From Sorangium cellulosum (GTDB taxonomy: Bacteria; Myxococcota_A; Polyangia; Polyangiales; Polyangiaceae): DNA of 64,000 nucleotides. The stretch covers positions 5,827,001 through 5,891,000 of the forward strand of contig NZ_CP012673.1 in assembly GCF_002950945.1 (NCBI RefSeq), given 5' to 3'. The notes below the pieces were generated by a model, which saw nothing but the letters and a program-made list of their open reading frames with translations, was not told the origin of the DNA and did no database searches. Both the position numbers and the translations under genes were made by a program. This document shows positions 27,657 through 36,725 of the stretch, in pieces; within the stretch, counting starts at the first letter, position 1, and each line of letters opens with the position of its first letter.

Positions 27657-28958
27657 TCAGGGCGCCGCCGGGGGCTTGCGGGTCAGGTAGAAGAAGTCGC
27701 GCAGGGAGCGCTTGCCGAGGTACTCGTCGTCCGCGAACTCGAAGCCGCTCGCGAGCGCGACCGCCTTGAGGGCGCCGCCTTCGCCCGGCTCGTAGGTCAG
27801 GAACTTCGGGTAGGACCAGTTCACGTCGAGCTGCGCGACGTCCCAGGCGCCGGCGTGGCGCAGCCCGCGCGCGATGGCCGACGCCGTGGTGTGGTTGCTG
27901 ATGGCCACGAAGAGGACCTTGCCCTCGCGGTCGAGCCCCACCGCGGAGCGGCGGATGACCGTGTTGCCGTCCAGCGTGGCGCCCCAGTTGCGGACCTCGG
28001 ACGCGCGGAGCAGCGGGTGGAGCTCGCCGCCCTCGACCATGCAGCTCGGCGTCTGCCGCCACCACCCCATGCCGCCCTCGTCGGCCGCCATCCGGGGCCA
28101 CGGCGCGATCTGCATCCGCCCGTCGGCGTGGTGCGCGACGGTGCAGCCCTGGTCGCGGGGGCGCACCAGCGTCACGCCGTCGAGCCGCATCCCCCACTGG
28201 CCGTGCTCCGTCATGAAGCCGCCGTTGAAGGCCGCGAGCAGCCGGTCCCGGTGCGCCTCCGGGATCTTCGCGGTCCGCGCGTAGCCCTTGCCCTCCTCGG
28301 TGGTCGCCGCGGGCTCGCGCGAGCCGGCCATGAGGTGCACGTCGACGCCGGAGAGATCGACGGCCACGACGAACAGCTCGGCCCAGGACCGGTTCGGATC
28401 CGGGTGGAGCAACGTCTTGTAGAGGCGCGGCGCGTCCTCGGGGCGAGCGCGATCGACGATGGGGACCCACCGCCCGTCGCCGGGAGCCTCCCACGCCGAG
28501 TGCGAGGGGCCGACGTCCTTCGGGCGGAACGCCGCCCTCGCGGCGTCCGGGGCGCCCGGCGCAGGCGCAGCACCCGCGGCGGCCCCGGCGGCCACGACCT
28601 CCTGGACGGCGGGCGCGGCCGGGGCCGGGGCCTGCTCGGGCACTTCCCAGTAGGTCTTCGGCGGCTCGTTCTTGCGAAAGAGGCGGTGGACGTGATCCTC
28701 GACCGCGTACGCCGTCTCCTCGAGGGCGGTCACGTTCTCGGTCCCGATGACCGAGCGCAGCCCGTTTGCGACGAGCGGGCCCATCCACGGGATCCGGTGC
28801 ACCGCGGTCCACAGCCCCGCGCCGGCGAGCACCGAGACGGCGATCGAGCCGAGGAGCCAGCGCCGGAGCCGCGGGCGGGGGAGGCGCAGGCCAGGGCGTT
28901 GCGGCGCGGAGAGCCCGGCGTGCGCCGGCGACTTGGAGGCTTCGGCAGGGTGGGCCAT
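27657..28958 (-). CDS. Membrane-anchored NAGPA/DUF2233-like phosphodiester glycosidase family protein
   Basis: With the ATG at 28958 the protein has 433 residues; a GTG at 29033 would add 25. A single membrane helix (about 35-58, RRWLLGSIAVSVLAGAGLW) anchors it. The C-terminal domain (about 190-430) has the NAGPA/DUF2233 pattern: AAFNGGFMTEHGQWGM, then VFVAISNHTTASAIARGL and the conserved aspartate stretch AQLDVNWS. The family includes uncovering enzyme and peptidoglycan or exopolysaccharide phosphodiesterases. A periplasmic glycan-processing role is inferred. The linker between (about 80-150) is Ala/Pro-rich. Confidence 0.8.
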   Translation of the reverse strand: MAHPAEASKSPAHAGLSAPQRPGLRLPRPRLRRWLLGSIAVSVLAGAGLWTAVHRIPWMGPLVANGLRSVIGTENVTALEETAYAVEDHVHRLFRKNEPPKTYWEVPEQAPAPAAPAVQEVVAAGAAAGAAPAPGAPDAARAAFRPKDVGPSHSAWEAPGDGRWVPIVDRARPEDAPRLYKTLLHPDPNRSWAELFVVAVDLSGVDVHLMAGSREPAATTEEGKGYARTAKIPEAHRDRLLAAFNGGFMTEHGQWGMRLDGVTLVRPRDQGCTVAHHADGRMQIAPWPRMAADEGGMGWWRQTPSCMVEGGELHPLLRASEVRNWGATLDGNTVIRRSAVGLDREGKVLFVAISNHTTASAIARGLRHAGAWDVAQLDVNWSYPKFLTYEPGEGGALKAVALASGFEFADDEYLGKRSLRDFFYLTRKPPAAP

Positions 28959-29379
28959 GGGGTGCAGCGGGGGCACGAGCGGGAGCGGACGGCTCGGCAG
29001 GGCCGAGGGTGTAGCACGAGGCGCCGAGGTCACGGAACCCGCTCCGGCGCGCGGCGTGGCCGCGATCGCGCCCGGTCCTCGCGCGCGGCGGCGACGGACG
29101 ACGGACGACCCGCCGGCGCGCGGCGCGGCGCGGCCGTCGGCCTTGCTCGCTCGTCGCCGCGCTCACTGCTCGACTTCCGTACAGCATCGACTAGAGTGGC
29201 CGCCCATCGGACTGACCTGGCACGGGCTGCGGTGCTCGGTCGCTGTCGACATGGCCTGGCAGCCTCTGCTGAGGCGCAGGACGACAGCTCTCTGTCACCG
29301 AGCTCCCCGTGTTCCGGGGCGCGGTGCCGCGGCGCCTTTTGCCCTGTCAGGAGGGGCTCTCTCTGAGGGCCCAGTGTCC
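28959..29379. other. Divergent intergenic region and leader of the RNA helicase gene
   Basis: These 421 bases separate two divergent genes and should hold both promoters. RhlE-type helicase genes often have long leaders, but I see no clear riboswitch, cold-shock box or hairpin here. A GTG at 29374 is an alternative helicase start six bases upstream of the chosen ATG. Confidence 0.35.
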
Positions 29380-30876
29380 ATGCAATTTGCCGATCTGAAG
29401 CTGATTCAACCGCTGCTCAACGCCGTCGCCGCCGAGGGATACAGCGCCCCGACGCCGATCCAGGAGCAGGCCATTCCCCCGATCCTCGCGGGCAACGACG
29501 TCCTCGGCTGCGCGCAGACGGGCACCGGCAAGACCGCGGCGTTCGCCCTGCCGATCCTGCAGCGCCTCGCGCAGAGCGGGACCTCGGGCCAGCGCGGGCT
29601 GCGCGTGCTCGTGCTCACCCCGACGCGCGAGCTCGCGGCGCAGGTCGGCGAGAGCTTCGTCACCTACGGCAAGAACCTCGGCCTGCGCACCGCGGTCGTC
29701 TTCGGCGGGGTCGGGCAGCGCCCGCAGGTGGAGGCGCTGCGCCGCGGCGTCGACGTCCTCGTGGCGACGCCGGGCCGGCTGCTCGACCTCTGCTCGCAGG
29801 GCATCGCCCCGTTCGGGCGGCTCGAGACGCTCGTGCTCGACGAGGCCGACCGGATGCTCGACATGGGCTTCATCCACGACATCCGGCGCGTGCTCGCGAT
29901 GTTGCCCGAGCGCCGGCAGACGCTCTTCTTCTCGGCCACGATGCCGCCGGACATCCAGAAGCTCGCGAACAGCATCCTGCGGAGCCCGGTGCGGGTCGAG
30001 GTCGCGCGGGTCGCCACGACGGCCGAGAACATCGAGCAGCGGGTGATGTTCGTCGAGCGGTCCGACAAGCGCGCGATGCTGGAGCACGTGCTCAAGGACC
30101 CCGCGCTCCGCCGGGCGATCGTGTTCACCCGGACCAAACACGGCGCCAACCGCGTCGTCCAGCAGCTCGGCCGCGCGAGCATCGAGGCCGTCGCCATCCA
30201 CGGGAACAAGTCGCAGGGGGCGCGCGAGCGGGCGCTCGCGAGCTTCAAGCAGGGGACGACGAGCGTGCTCGTGGCGACCGACATCGCGGCCCGCGGGATC
30301 GACATCGACGACATCTCGCACGTGATCAACTACGACCTCCCGAACATCCCCGAGAGCTACGTGCACCGCATCGGCCGCACGGCGCGCGCCGGGGCGTCGG
30401 GGGTGGCGGTCTCGTTCTGCGACAGCGAGGAGCGCTCCTACCTGGCCGACATCGAGCGCCTCATCCAGAAGCGTTTGCCCGTCTTCGCCATCCCCGGGCT
30501 CACCGCGGCGCAGGGCGATCTGAGGCCCGCACCGCAGGCTCAGGCGCATGTGCAGGCCGGGCCGCGGCCGCAGGGGCGGCCCGGCGGCCCCCGCGGCGAC
30601 GCACGGCCCGGCGCCCCTCGCGGCGACGCGCGGCCCGGCGCCCAGCGCATGGACGCGCGGTCCGGCGCCCCTCGCGGCGACGCGCGACCCGGCGCCCCCC
30701 GCGGCGACGCGCGGCCCGGCGGCCCCCGCGGCGACGCGCGGCCCGGCGCCCCCCGCGGCGACGCGCGGCCCGGCGCCCCCCGCGGCGACGCGCGGCCCGG
30801 CGCCCAGCGCATGGACGCACGGCCCGGCGCCCCTCGCGGGGATGCACAGCCCGGCGCCCCTCGCGTGAGCCGCTGA
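29380..30876 (+). CDS. rhlE: DEAD-box RNA helicase, RhlE-like, with repetitive RPGAPRGDA tail
   Basis: The 498-residue protein has a complete DEAD-box core (1-375): Q motif PTPIQ (24-28), AQTGTGKT (45-52), PTRELA, VLDEADRMLDMGF, FFSATMP, VATDIAARGIDIDD and HRIGRTARAG. NKSQGARERAL and FTRTKHGANRVVQQL place it in the RhlE group, which remodels structured RNA, ribosome precursors and degradosome substrates. After a short linker the last 99 residues are eleven copies of a nine-residue unit (RPGAPRGDA and variants). Basic low-complexity tails of this kind commonly bind RNA and promote condensates; that role is inference here. Confidence 0.95.
   Translation: MQFADLKLIQPLLNAVAAEGYSAPTPIQEQAIPPILAGNDVLGCAQTGTGKTAAFALPILQRLAQSGTSGQRGLRVLVLTPTRELAAQVGESFVTYGKNLGLRTAVVFGGVGQRPQVEALRRGVDVLVATPGRLLDLCSQGIAPFGRLETLVLDEADRMLDMGFIHDIRRVLAMLPERRQTLFFSATMPPDIQKLANSILRSPVRVEVARVATTAENIEQRVMFVERSDKRAMLEHVLKDPALRRAIVFTRTKHGANRVVQQLGRASIEAVAIHGNKSQGARERALASFKQGTTSVLVATDIAARGIDIDDISHVINYDLPNIPESYVHRIGRTARAGASGVAVSFCDSEERSYLADIERLIQKRLPVFAIPGLTAAQGDLRPAPQAQAHVQAGPRPQGRPGGPRGDARPGAPRGDARPGAQRMDARSGAPRGDARPGAPRGDARPGGPRGDARPGAPRGDARPGAPRGDARPGAQRMDARPGAPRGDAQPGAPRVSR
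30577..30873 (+). repeat. Eleven 27-base coding repeats in the RNA helicase tail
   Basis: Eleven in-frame 27-base units encode RPGAPRGDA with variants RPGGPRGDA, RPGAQRMDA and RSGAPRGDA. RPGAQRMDA appears as units 3 and 9, suggesting duplication of a six-unit block. The units are nearly identical at the DNA level, so their number is likely to vary between strains. Confidence 0.9.
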
Positions 30877-31071
30877 GCCCAACGCCCCGTCTCTGACCGC
30901 CACGCCATCGTCGGCCCGATCCGGGCTGCAAGCGCGTCGCGTCCCGCGGCGCGCGGAGATCCCGGGGACGCCGCCCGGAAGCGCCCGAGCGACCGGCCGT
31001 ACGGGCGCGCGCCGGCGTGGGCGCATCCACATTATTTCGTCGATGCGCGGAACCTCTGGCACGATCGCGCC

Positions 31072-32082
31072 ATGCGTGTCCCCGCCCTCCTCGTCAGCCT
31101 GCTCGCCGTCACGGCCTGCGACCGCGGCGCCCCCTCGGGCTCGCCGGCCGCGAGCGCTCAAGCCTCCGCCGACACGCCGCCGGCCGCCTCCGCCGCGCCG
31201 CCCGCGTCGGCGAGCGCGCCGGCGGCGGCTGCTCCGGAAGCCACGCCGGCCGACGCCGCCGCGCCTCCCCAGGCGAGCGCCTCCGCCGCGAGCGCGGCCG
31301 ACGCCGGGCCCCCGGCGGCCGACGCGAGCCGGCTCTCGGTGGAAGGGCGCGCGGTCCAGGGCGGGCTCCTCCGCGCGAAGCTGAACGGGAAGCTGCGCCG
31401 CATGGCGTTCCCCGGCCACCGCGTGACCGTCAGCGATGAAGGGGAGTTCCTCATCGCCTTCTCGCGCAACGCGCCCGCGCAGGAGAAGCTGACCATCACG
31501 TTCGACGACGGGCAGGTGCTCGAGAAGGTCTTCGACGTGGAACCGCGCAAGTTCGAGATCGACAAGGTCGACAACCTGCCGGAGAAAATGGTCAAGCTCG
31601 ACATGGCGACGCGCGTGAAGCTCACGCAGGCGGACAAGAAGCTCGACGCCCTCCGGAACAAGTACTCCAAGAAGAACTGCTACAAGGATGGCTTCATCTG
31701 GCCGACGAAGGGCCCGATCACCTCACGGTACGGCCAGCCGCGCCTGCTCAACGGCACCGACGGCGGCATCCACTGGGGCGTCGACATCTCGGCGCCCGTG
31801 GGGACGCCGGTGCGCGCGCCGGCCTGCGGCAAGATCCTGCTCGTCGAGCGGGATCTCCCCTTGAGCGGACACACCATCGTCCTCGACCACGGCCACGGGC
31901 TGACTTCCACCTTCATTCACCTGCACGGCTTCAGCGTGAAGGTGAACGACGAGGTCAAGCAGGGCCAGGTCATCGGGACCGTCGGCATGACCGGCCGCAC
32001 GAACGGCGCGCACCTCGACTGGCGCATGAACCTCTTCGAGACGCGCGTGGATCCCGAGCTCCTGGTACCGCCTGGCAAATAA
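31072..32082 (+). CDS. M23-family metallopeptidase (LytM-like) lipoprotein
   Basis: The 336-residue protein begins with a lipoprotein signal (LLAVTAC, Cys16), followed by an 85-residue Ala/Pro/Ser tether and a globular part. The C-terminal LytM/M23 domain (about 210-335) has zinc motifs HWGVD (near 232) and FIHLHG (HxH near 282), plus the GTPVRAPACGKILL and GQVIGTVGMTG landmarks. M23 enzymes cut peptidoglycan cross-links; intact zinc ligands suggest it is active. The middle domain (100-200) is beta-rich and of unknown type. It is likely anchored in a membrane facing the periplasm. No co-transcribed neighbour. Confidence 0.93.
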   Translation: MRVPALLVSLLAVTACDRGAPSGSPAASAQASADTPPAASAAPPASASAPAAAAPEATPADAAAPPQASASAASAADAGPPAADASRLSVEGRAVQGGLLRAKLNGKLRRMAFPGHRVTVSDEGEFLIAFSRNAPAQEKLTITFDDGQVLEKVFDVEPRKFEIDKVDNLPEKMVKLDMATRVKLTQADKKLDALRNKYSKKNCYKDGFIWPTKGPITSRYGQPRLLNGTDGGIHWGVDISAPVGTPVRAPACGKILLVERDLPLSGHTIVLDHGHGLTSTFIHLHGFSVKVNDEVKQGQVIGTVGMTGRTNGAHLDWRMNLFETRVDPELLVPPGK

Positions 32083-32195
32083 TGAGAAAGCGCGCGTGAC
32101 GGCCAGCCTCTCGAGGGGCCACAGCCATTGACGTTCTCCGCGCGATCGCGGAGCATGCAATGCTGCTTCGAACTGCCTGACCCCGGGAGGGATGA

Positions 32196-33377
32196 ATGAG
32201 CCATCGCCTGAACCTGCTCGCACCGGAGGTGCGCGCGAACCCCTATCCTTACTACGCGGAGCTGCGGCGCTCCGCTCCCGTCTGCCAGGTCGATCCGGGG
32301 GGGATCTGGGCGGTGAGCCGCTATGACGACGTCGCCCTCGTCCTCAAGAACGCCGAGCTGTTCTCCGCGAAGGGCGGCCGCATAGCGCTGCTACCGCCGT
32401 GGCTCGATCGCAATCCGATGGTCGACTCGATCCTGCTCATGGATCCGCCGGAGCACACCAAGGCCCGGGCGATCGTGAGCCGCGCGTTCAGCACGCGCGT
32501 GATCCCGCGGATCGAGCCCCTCTTGCGCGCGGCGGGCAGGGGGTTCGTCGAGCGGCTGACCCCCGGGTGCGAGCTCGATTTTTGCGCCGAGCTCGCGGTG
32601 CCCATCCCGGCGACGGCCATCGCCGACCTCCTCGGCCTGGACCCGGCGCTGCGGGCCCATTTCAAGCGCTGGACCGCGGCCTTCGTCGCAATCGCCGCGG
32701 CCACGCCGGAGATGAGGGAGGGGATCCGCACGACGATCGTCGAGCTCGAGCAGTATCTCCGGGAGGTCATCGCGGCGCGGCGCGCGGCGCCGCGCGACGA
32801 CCTCGTGAGCGAGCTCCTGGCCGCCCGGATCGACGGGGTCGCGCTCACCGAGCCCGAGATCGTGAGCTTCCTCTTCCTGCTGCTCGCCGCCGGGTTCGAG
32901 ACGACGACCCACCTGCTCAACGCCGCGATGAAGATCTTCACGGACCACCCCGAGGTCTACGCGCGGGTCCGCGCGGATCCGGCGCTGGTCCCCGCCTTCA
33001 TCGAGGAGGTGCTGCGCTTCGAGCCGTCGGCCCACATCGCCATCCGGCATGTGAAGGCCGACGTGGAGATCCGCGGCGTGAAGTTGCCGGCGGGGACGCT
33101 CGTGGCGGCGCTGATCAGCTCAGCCAACCGCGACGAGCAGGTCTTCCCGGACCCGGACCGGTTCGACCTCGATCGCGAGCGGCAGGTGGGGCTGTCGTTC
33201 GGATACGGTGCCCACTTCTGCCTCGGCGCGGCGCTGGCGCGCGCCGAGGCGAAGATCGGGATCGAGGTGCTGACGTCGCTCCCCGGACGGTTCGAGTGGG
33301 CAGGGAGAGCGCCCGAGTGGAACATCTCCTTGACGCTGCGGGGGCTGAAGGAGTGCTGGGTCCGCTACGTCCTCTGA
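32196..33377 (+). CDS. Cytochrome P450
   Basis: The 393-residue, soluble bacterial-type P450 is complete. The I-helix oxygen-activation motif is AGFETT (232-237), the K-helix ExxR is EVLR (271-274), and the haem-binding loop is FGYGAHFCLG with the thiolate Cys342. The substrate entry region contains LLMDPPEHTKARAIVSRAFS, typical of the family. It should hydroxylate a small hydrophobic substrate using ferredoxin-derived electrons; no ferredoxin, reductase or biosynthetic cluster is next to it, so the substrate cannot be inferred. Start ATG 32196 has GGGAGG just upstream; an out-of-frame ATG at 32192 overlaps it. Confidence 0.95.
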   Translation: MSHRLNLLAPEVRANPYPYYAELRRSAPVCQVDPGGIWAVSRYDDVALVLKNAELFSAKGGRIALLPPWLDRNPMVDSILLMDPPEHTKARAIVSRAFSTRVIPRIEPLLRAAGRGFVERLTPGCELDFCAELAVPIPATAIADLLGLDPALRAHFKRWTAAFVAIAAATPEMREGIRTTIVELEQYLREVIAARRAAPRDDLVSELLAARIDGVALTEPEIVSFLFLLLAAGFETTTHLLNAAMKIFTDHPEVYARVRADPALVPAFIEEVLRFEPSAHIAIRHVKADVEIRGVKLPAGTLVAALISSANRDEQVFPDPDRFDLDRERQVGLSFGYGAHFCLGAALARAEAKIGIEVLTSLPGRFEWAGRAPEWNISLTLRGLKECWVRYVL

Positions 33378-33653
33378 TCGACCCCAGCGCCAGGTAGAAC
33401 GCCTCAGGCGACGGCGGCCGGCGCCGCGCCCAGAGGTCCCTCTCGAGCGCGGCGTCGAGCTACCGCACCCTGGATCCGCGGCCGTACGCGCCCCGGTGAC
33501 CTCGGCGGCGCGGCCCCGCCGGCACAGGCCGCGCGCCGCGATCACGAATTTTCTCTGCGCCGTGGAGCGCGCGCGGGCCCGCCGCTAGAACGCCTGCTGC
33601 CTGGAGGCGCGCGGCTCCCTGCGGCGCGCCCTGCCATCCCTGGAGGTCTCCCG

Positions 33654-34742
33654 TTGAGAAAGCTCGCGTTCACCCCGGTCCTCGCGTCGCTCCTCCTGTC
33701 GCTCCTGCCCGTCGCGGCCTGCGCGCCGGCGCCGCGCGCGGAGCTCCGTCCCGCTGCGCCGCCTGCGCCGTCTGCGCCGCCGGCCACGCGCCCCGGCGCG
33801 TCCCCCGCGGCGGGCTTCGACCCCGAGCTCTCGTCGTACACCTATCCGTTTCCGGTCCGGTACTTCGAGCTCGAGTCGCAGCGCCAGAAGCTCCGCATGG
33901 CGTACATGGATGTGCAGCCCGAGAAGCCGAACGGCCGCACGGTGCTCCTCCTGCACGGCAAGAACTTCTCCGGGGCGTACTGGGAGCCGACGATCCGGGC
34001 GCTCTCCGAGCGGGGCTTCCGGGTCATCGCGCCCGATCAGATCGGGTTCGGCAAGTCGACGAAGCCGGCCGCGTACCAGTTCAGCTTTCACGGCCTGGCG
34101 GAGGCGACGCGCGCGCTGCTCGACTCGCTCGGCGTCCAGCGCGCGGCCGTCGTCGGCCACTCCATGGGGGGCATGCTCGCCGCGCGGTATGCCCTCATGT
34201 TCGAGGGCCGCGCCGAGCGCCTCGTCCTGGTCAACCCCATCGGCCTCGAGGACTGGAAGACGGTCGTCCCTTACCGCTCCATCGACGCCTGGTTCAAGCA
34301 GGAGCTCGCGGCGACGCCCGACAGCATCCGCGACTACCAGCGCAAGAGTTATTACGACGGCGCGTGGAAGCCCGAGTACGAGCGGCTGATCGAGATCCCG
34401 GCGGGCTGGACGAGGCACCCGGAGTACGCTCGCGTCGCCTGGTGCTCGGCGCTCACGTACGACATGATCTTCACCCAGCCTGTCGTCTACGAGCTGCCGC
34501 GCCTCCGTACGCCCACGCTGCTCATCATCGGGCTGCGGGACCGGACGGCGCTCGGGCGGGCGTGGGCCCCGAAGGAGGCCGCGGACGCGCTCGGCGACTA
34601 CACGACGCTGGGCAAGAAGGCCGCGCAGGCGATCCCCGGCGCCAAGCTGGTCGAGATCCCCGGCGTGGGCCACATGCCCCAGGTGGAGGCGTTCGACAAG
34701 TACAGAGAGGCGCTGCTCGGGTTCCTCGAGCAAGCGCCTTAG
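33654..34742 (+). CDS. Alpha/beta-hydrolase lipoprotein
   Basis: The 362-residue protein starts with TTG, supported by GGAGGT six bases upstream. It has a lipoprotein signal (LLPVAAC, Cys about 23), a Pro/Ala tether to about 55, then a complete alpha/beta-hydrolase fold: oxyanion HGKNFSGAYW, IAPDQIGFGKS, nucleophile elbow GHSMGG (Ser about 165), an aspartate in LLIIGLRDRTALG, and the catalytic His in PGVGHMPQVE. It resembles epoxide hydrolase or lactonase-type enzymes. The YWEP and cap region do not fix the substrate. Envelope location is inferred from the lipobox. Confidence 0.92.
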   Translation: MRKLAFTPVLASLLLSLLPVAACAPAPRAELRPAAPPAPSAPPATRPGASPAAGFDPELSSYTYPFPVRYFELESQRQKLRMAYMDVQPEKPNGRTVLLLHGKNFSGAYWEPTIRALSERGFRVIAPDQIGFGKSTKPAAYQFSFHGLAEATRALLDSLGVQRAAVVGHSMGGMLAARYALMFEGRAERLVLVNPIGLEDWKTVVPYRSIDAWFKQELAATPDSIRDYQRKSYYDGAWKPEYERLIEIPAGWTRHPEYARVAWCSALTYDMIFTQPVVYELPRLRTPTLLIIGLRDRTALGRAWAPKEAADALGDYTTLGKKAAQAIPGAKLVEIPGVGHMPQVEAFDKYREALLGFLEQAP

Positions 34743-35140
34743 GGAGCTCCCCGCCGCCGCGCTCGCGGCGCAGCCGGAGCCGGCCTGCAGGCGAGCGCGC
34801 TGGACAGTCGAGCCGACACGGCCTCTCTGTTCGAGGACAGGAACCCCCCGAGCGACTGCCTGTCATGTGGCGGGTGCGCATGTCGGGGCAATGTGCCACG
34901 GGCCAGACCGCCACCAGCGCTCTCCCTGCGGCCCAAAGCGCCGCGTCTCGCCGCCCCGCCGCGTCGCCCGGCCGCGGGCCGACAGACAAGGTCTTCGCGC
35001 GCAGCGGAATGAGCGGCTCTCCGCTGAGCTCGCCCCCCGGAGCCCCCTGCGGCCCGGGCTCCCGCTGCGGCATGCAGCTTGCAGCCTTGGACACCGACGA
35101 AGGCAATCAAGTCAAACAAAGGATTTCCAAGGAGTCGGTC
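34743..35140. other. Intergenic region without a gene
   Basis: This 398-base gap precedes the SPW-like membrane protein gene. Composition falls from high GC to an A-rich run (about 35100-35130) ending in an AAGGAG ribosome binding site. I see no convincing small gene or RNA. Confidence 0.35.
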
Positions 35141-35542
35141 ATGAAGATCCTGTCGCCTCGAGTTCACGGATATATCGACTATGCGGTCGCGGCCCTGTTC
35201 CTGCTGGCCCCTTCGCTGTTCGGCTTCGGCGGGCTGCCCGAGACGTTGTGCTATGTCCTCGGCGTCGTGCACGCCGGGATGACGCTGCTCACCGCCTTCC
35301 CGCTGGGCGCCGCCAAGCTCGTTCCGTTCCCGGTCCACGGAGGGCTCGAGGCGGCGGTCGGCGTCTTCCTCGTCGCGGCGCCCTGGCTCTTCAACTTCGA
35401 TGAGGTCGCCGCGGCGCGGAACTTCTTCCTCGCGACGGGCGTGGCCGTCGGCCTCGTCTGGCTCATCACCGACTACCGCTCTGCCTACGCCTCGACGGCG
35501 GCCGGCGCGCGGTACAGGCCCGAAGATCGCTCGTTCTCCTGA
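35141..35542 (+). CDS. Small SPW-like integral membrane protein
   Basis: The 133-residue protein has four predicted membrane helices (about 11-30, 36-55, 66-85, 93-110) and begins MKILSPRVHGYIDYAVAALF, a start shared by small SPW-like or DoxX-sized membrane proteins found in many soil bacteria. The VHGYIDY motif and the APWLFNF turn fit this group. Function is unknown. The C-terminal 25 residues are polar and cytoplasmic-looking (YRPEDRSFS end). A strong ribosome binding site AAGGAG and a good terminator at 35575-35608 mark it as a single-gene transcript. Confidence 0.8.
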   Translation: MKILSPRVHGYIDYAVAALFLLAPSLFGFGGLPETLCYVLGVVHAGMTLLTAFPLGAAKLVPFPVHGGLEAAVGVFLVAAPWLFNFDEVAAARNFFLATGVAVGLVWLITDYRSAYASTAAGARYRPEDRSFS

Positions 35543-35574
35543 AGCTGTCCGAGGCTCGTCCTCGCACAGACGCA

Positions 35575-35608
35575 GCGGCCGGGGCAACGCCTCGGCCGCG
35601 CGCTTTTT
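35575..35608 (+). terminator. Rho-independent terminator
   Basis: A ten-base-pair stem (GCGGCCGGGG against CCTCGGCCGC, one G-T pair) closes a CAACG loop and is followed by GCGC and a five-T run (35604-35608). It lies 32 bases after the SPW-like gene. Confidence 0.8.
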
Positions 35609-35706
35609 GTCCGGGGGACGCCTCCGCCCCGGCGCCGGCCGGCAGCGCCCTGGGTGGTGACGCGCGCGGATCCACGGCAAGCTTGCGGGGCGGGAGGAGG
35701 GACGTG

Positions 35707-36045
35707 ATGAGCGACGAGTCGAAGAAGACGAACCCCATGCGCCTGAAGGTGGGAGACTTCCAGGTGGGTGCGGCCCCGGTGGGCGGGACGAGCGACGAGC
35801 TCGACACGCAGGCGAACCGCGAGCGCGCGCGGCGGGCCGAGGAGGACAGGCGGGCGGCGCAGTTCCGCGGCGGGCGCGAGGTCGACGGCGCAGGGGAGGC
35901 GGCGCGAGGAGCCGCAGAAGCCGCGGTGGACGAGGCGATCCAGGAGGCGCGGGCTCGCGTGAGGAGCGAGCAGCACGGCGAGGACGAGGAAGTCCCGATC
36001 CTGCTGCGCGACCCCGTGACGGGAGCGACGATCAAACATGGCTGA
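35707..36045 (+). CDS. Small charged hypothetical protein
   Basis: With ATG 35707, just behind a GGGAGGAGGG site, the protein has 112 residues (in-frame TTG and GTG codons lie upstream). It is hydrophilic and mostly helical, with a central Glu/Arg/Ala-rich stretch (RERARRAEEDRRAAQFRGG). It ends VPILLRDPVTGATIKHG, a short conserved-looking beta hairpin. No signal, membrane segment or known domain is visible. Function is unknown. Confidence 0.6.
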   Translation: MSDESKKTNPMRLKVGDFQVGAAPVGGTSDELDTQANRERARRAEEDRRAAQFRGGREVDGAGEAARGAAEAAVDEAIQEARARVRSEQHGEDEEVPILLRDPVTGATIKHG

Positions 36046-36296
36046 GGGGCGGCGCCCTCGCGCCCGCCGTCCAGCGCCACGTCCACGGCCGAGTCCGGCC
36101 GGGGCGGCAGCAGCGCTGACGTTATCGTGGATGGTCGTCCGTTACGCTGGGCCATCCATCCGCTCCGTACGAAGGCCCGTCCGCTCCCATGGAGGAAAGT
36201 GCTGCACTCCAAGTCCTGGATATTGCTCCGATCCGCGCCGGGGATTATTCCAACACTCGAAACGACGGACCGGAACACCGGACGGAGGAGACAGCC

Positions 36297-36671
36297 ATGA
36301 TGATGCCGAACATGATGATGCCGAACATGATGGGCATGATGCCGAACATGATGATGCCCGGCATGATGGGCATGATGCCGAACATGATGAACATGCTGCC
36401 GATGATGGGCGGCATGATGCCGAACATGATGATGCCCGGCATGATGGGCATGATGCCGAACATGATGATGGGCCGCATGATGGACATGATGCCGATGATG
36501 GGCGGCATGATGCCGAACATGATGATGCCCGGCATGATGGGCATGATGCCCGGCATGATGGGCATGATGCCGAACATGATGAACATGATGCCGATGATGG
36601 GCGGCATGATGCCGAACATGATGATGCCCGGCATGATGGGCATGATGCCCGGCATGAAGATGGCGGCCTGA
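36297..36671 (+). CDS. Extreme methionine-repeat protein
   Basis: The 124-residue protein is made almost only of Met, Pro, Gly and Asn. By my count 70 of 124 residues are methionine and 18 are proline. Units such as MMMPGMMGMMPN and MMPMMGGMMPN recur, and three longer blocks ending in PMMGG repeat through the chain. A GGAGGAG site six bases upstream fixes the ATG at 36297; the frame is open 36 codons further upstream with ordinary residues. No signal peptide is visible. Clustered methionines can bind Cu(I)/Ag(I) or form flexible hydrophobic surfaces; both are inference. A 21-base perfect palindrome follows the gene. Confidence 0.8.
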   Translation: MMMPNMMMPNMMGMMPNMMMPGMMGMMPNMMNMLPMMGGMMPNMMMPGMMGMMPNMMMGRMMDMMPMMGGMMPNMMMPGMMGMMPGMMGMMPNMMNMMPMMGGMMPNMMMPGMMGMMPGMKMAA

Positions 36672-36725
36672 TTCCGGCGGTCATCCCGAGGAGCACGAGC
36701 CGCGGCGCTCCGGCTCCTCGAGAGG

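Noticed and set aside
36297..36671. Reverse-strand Cys/Ser-rich frame opposite the methionine-repeat gene
   Set aside because: The forward frame has a ribosome site and well-placed ATG; the reverse translation is a by-product of ATGATG repeats.
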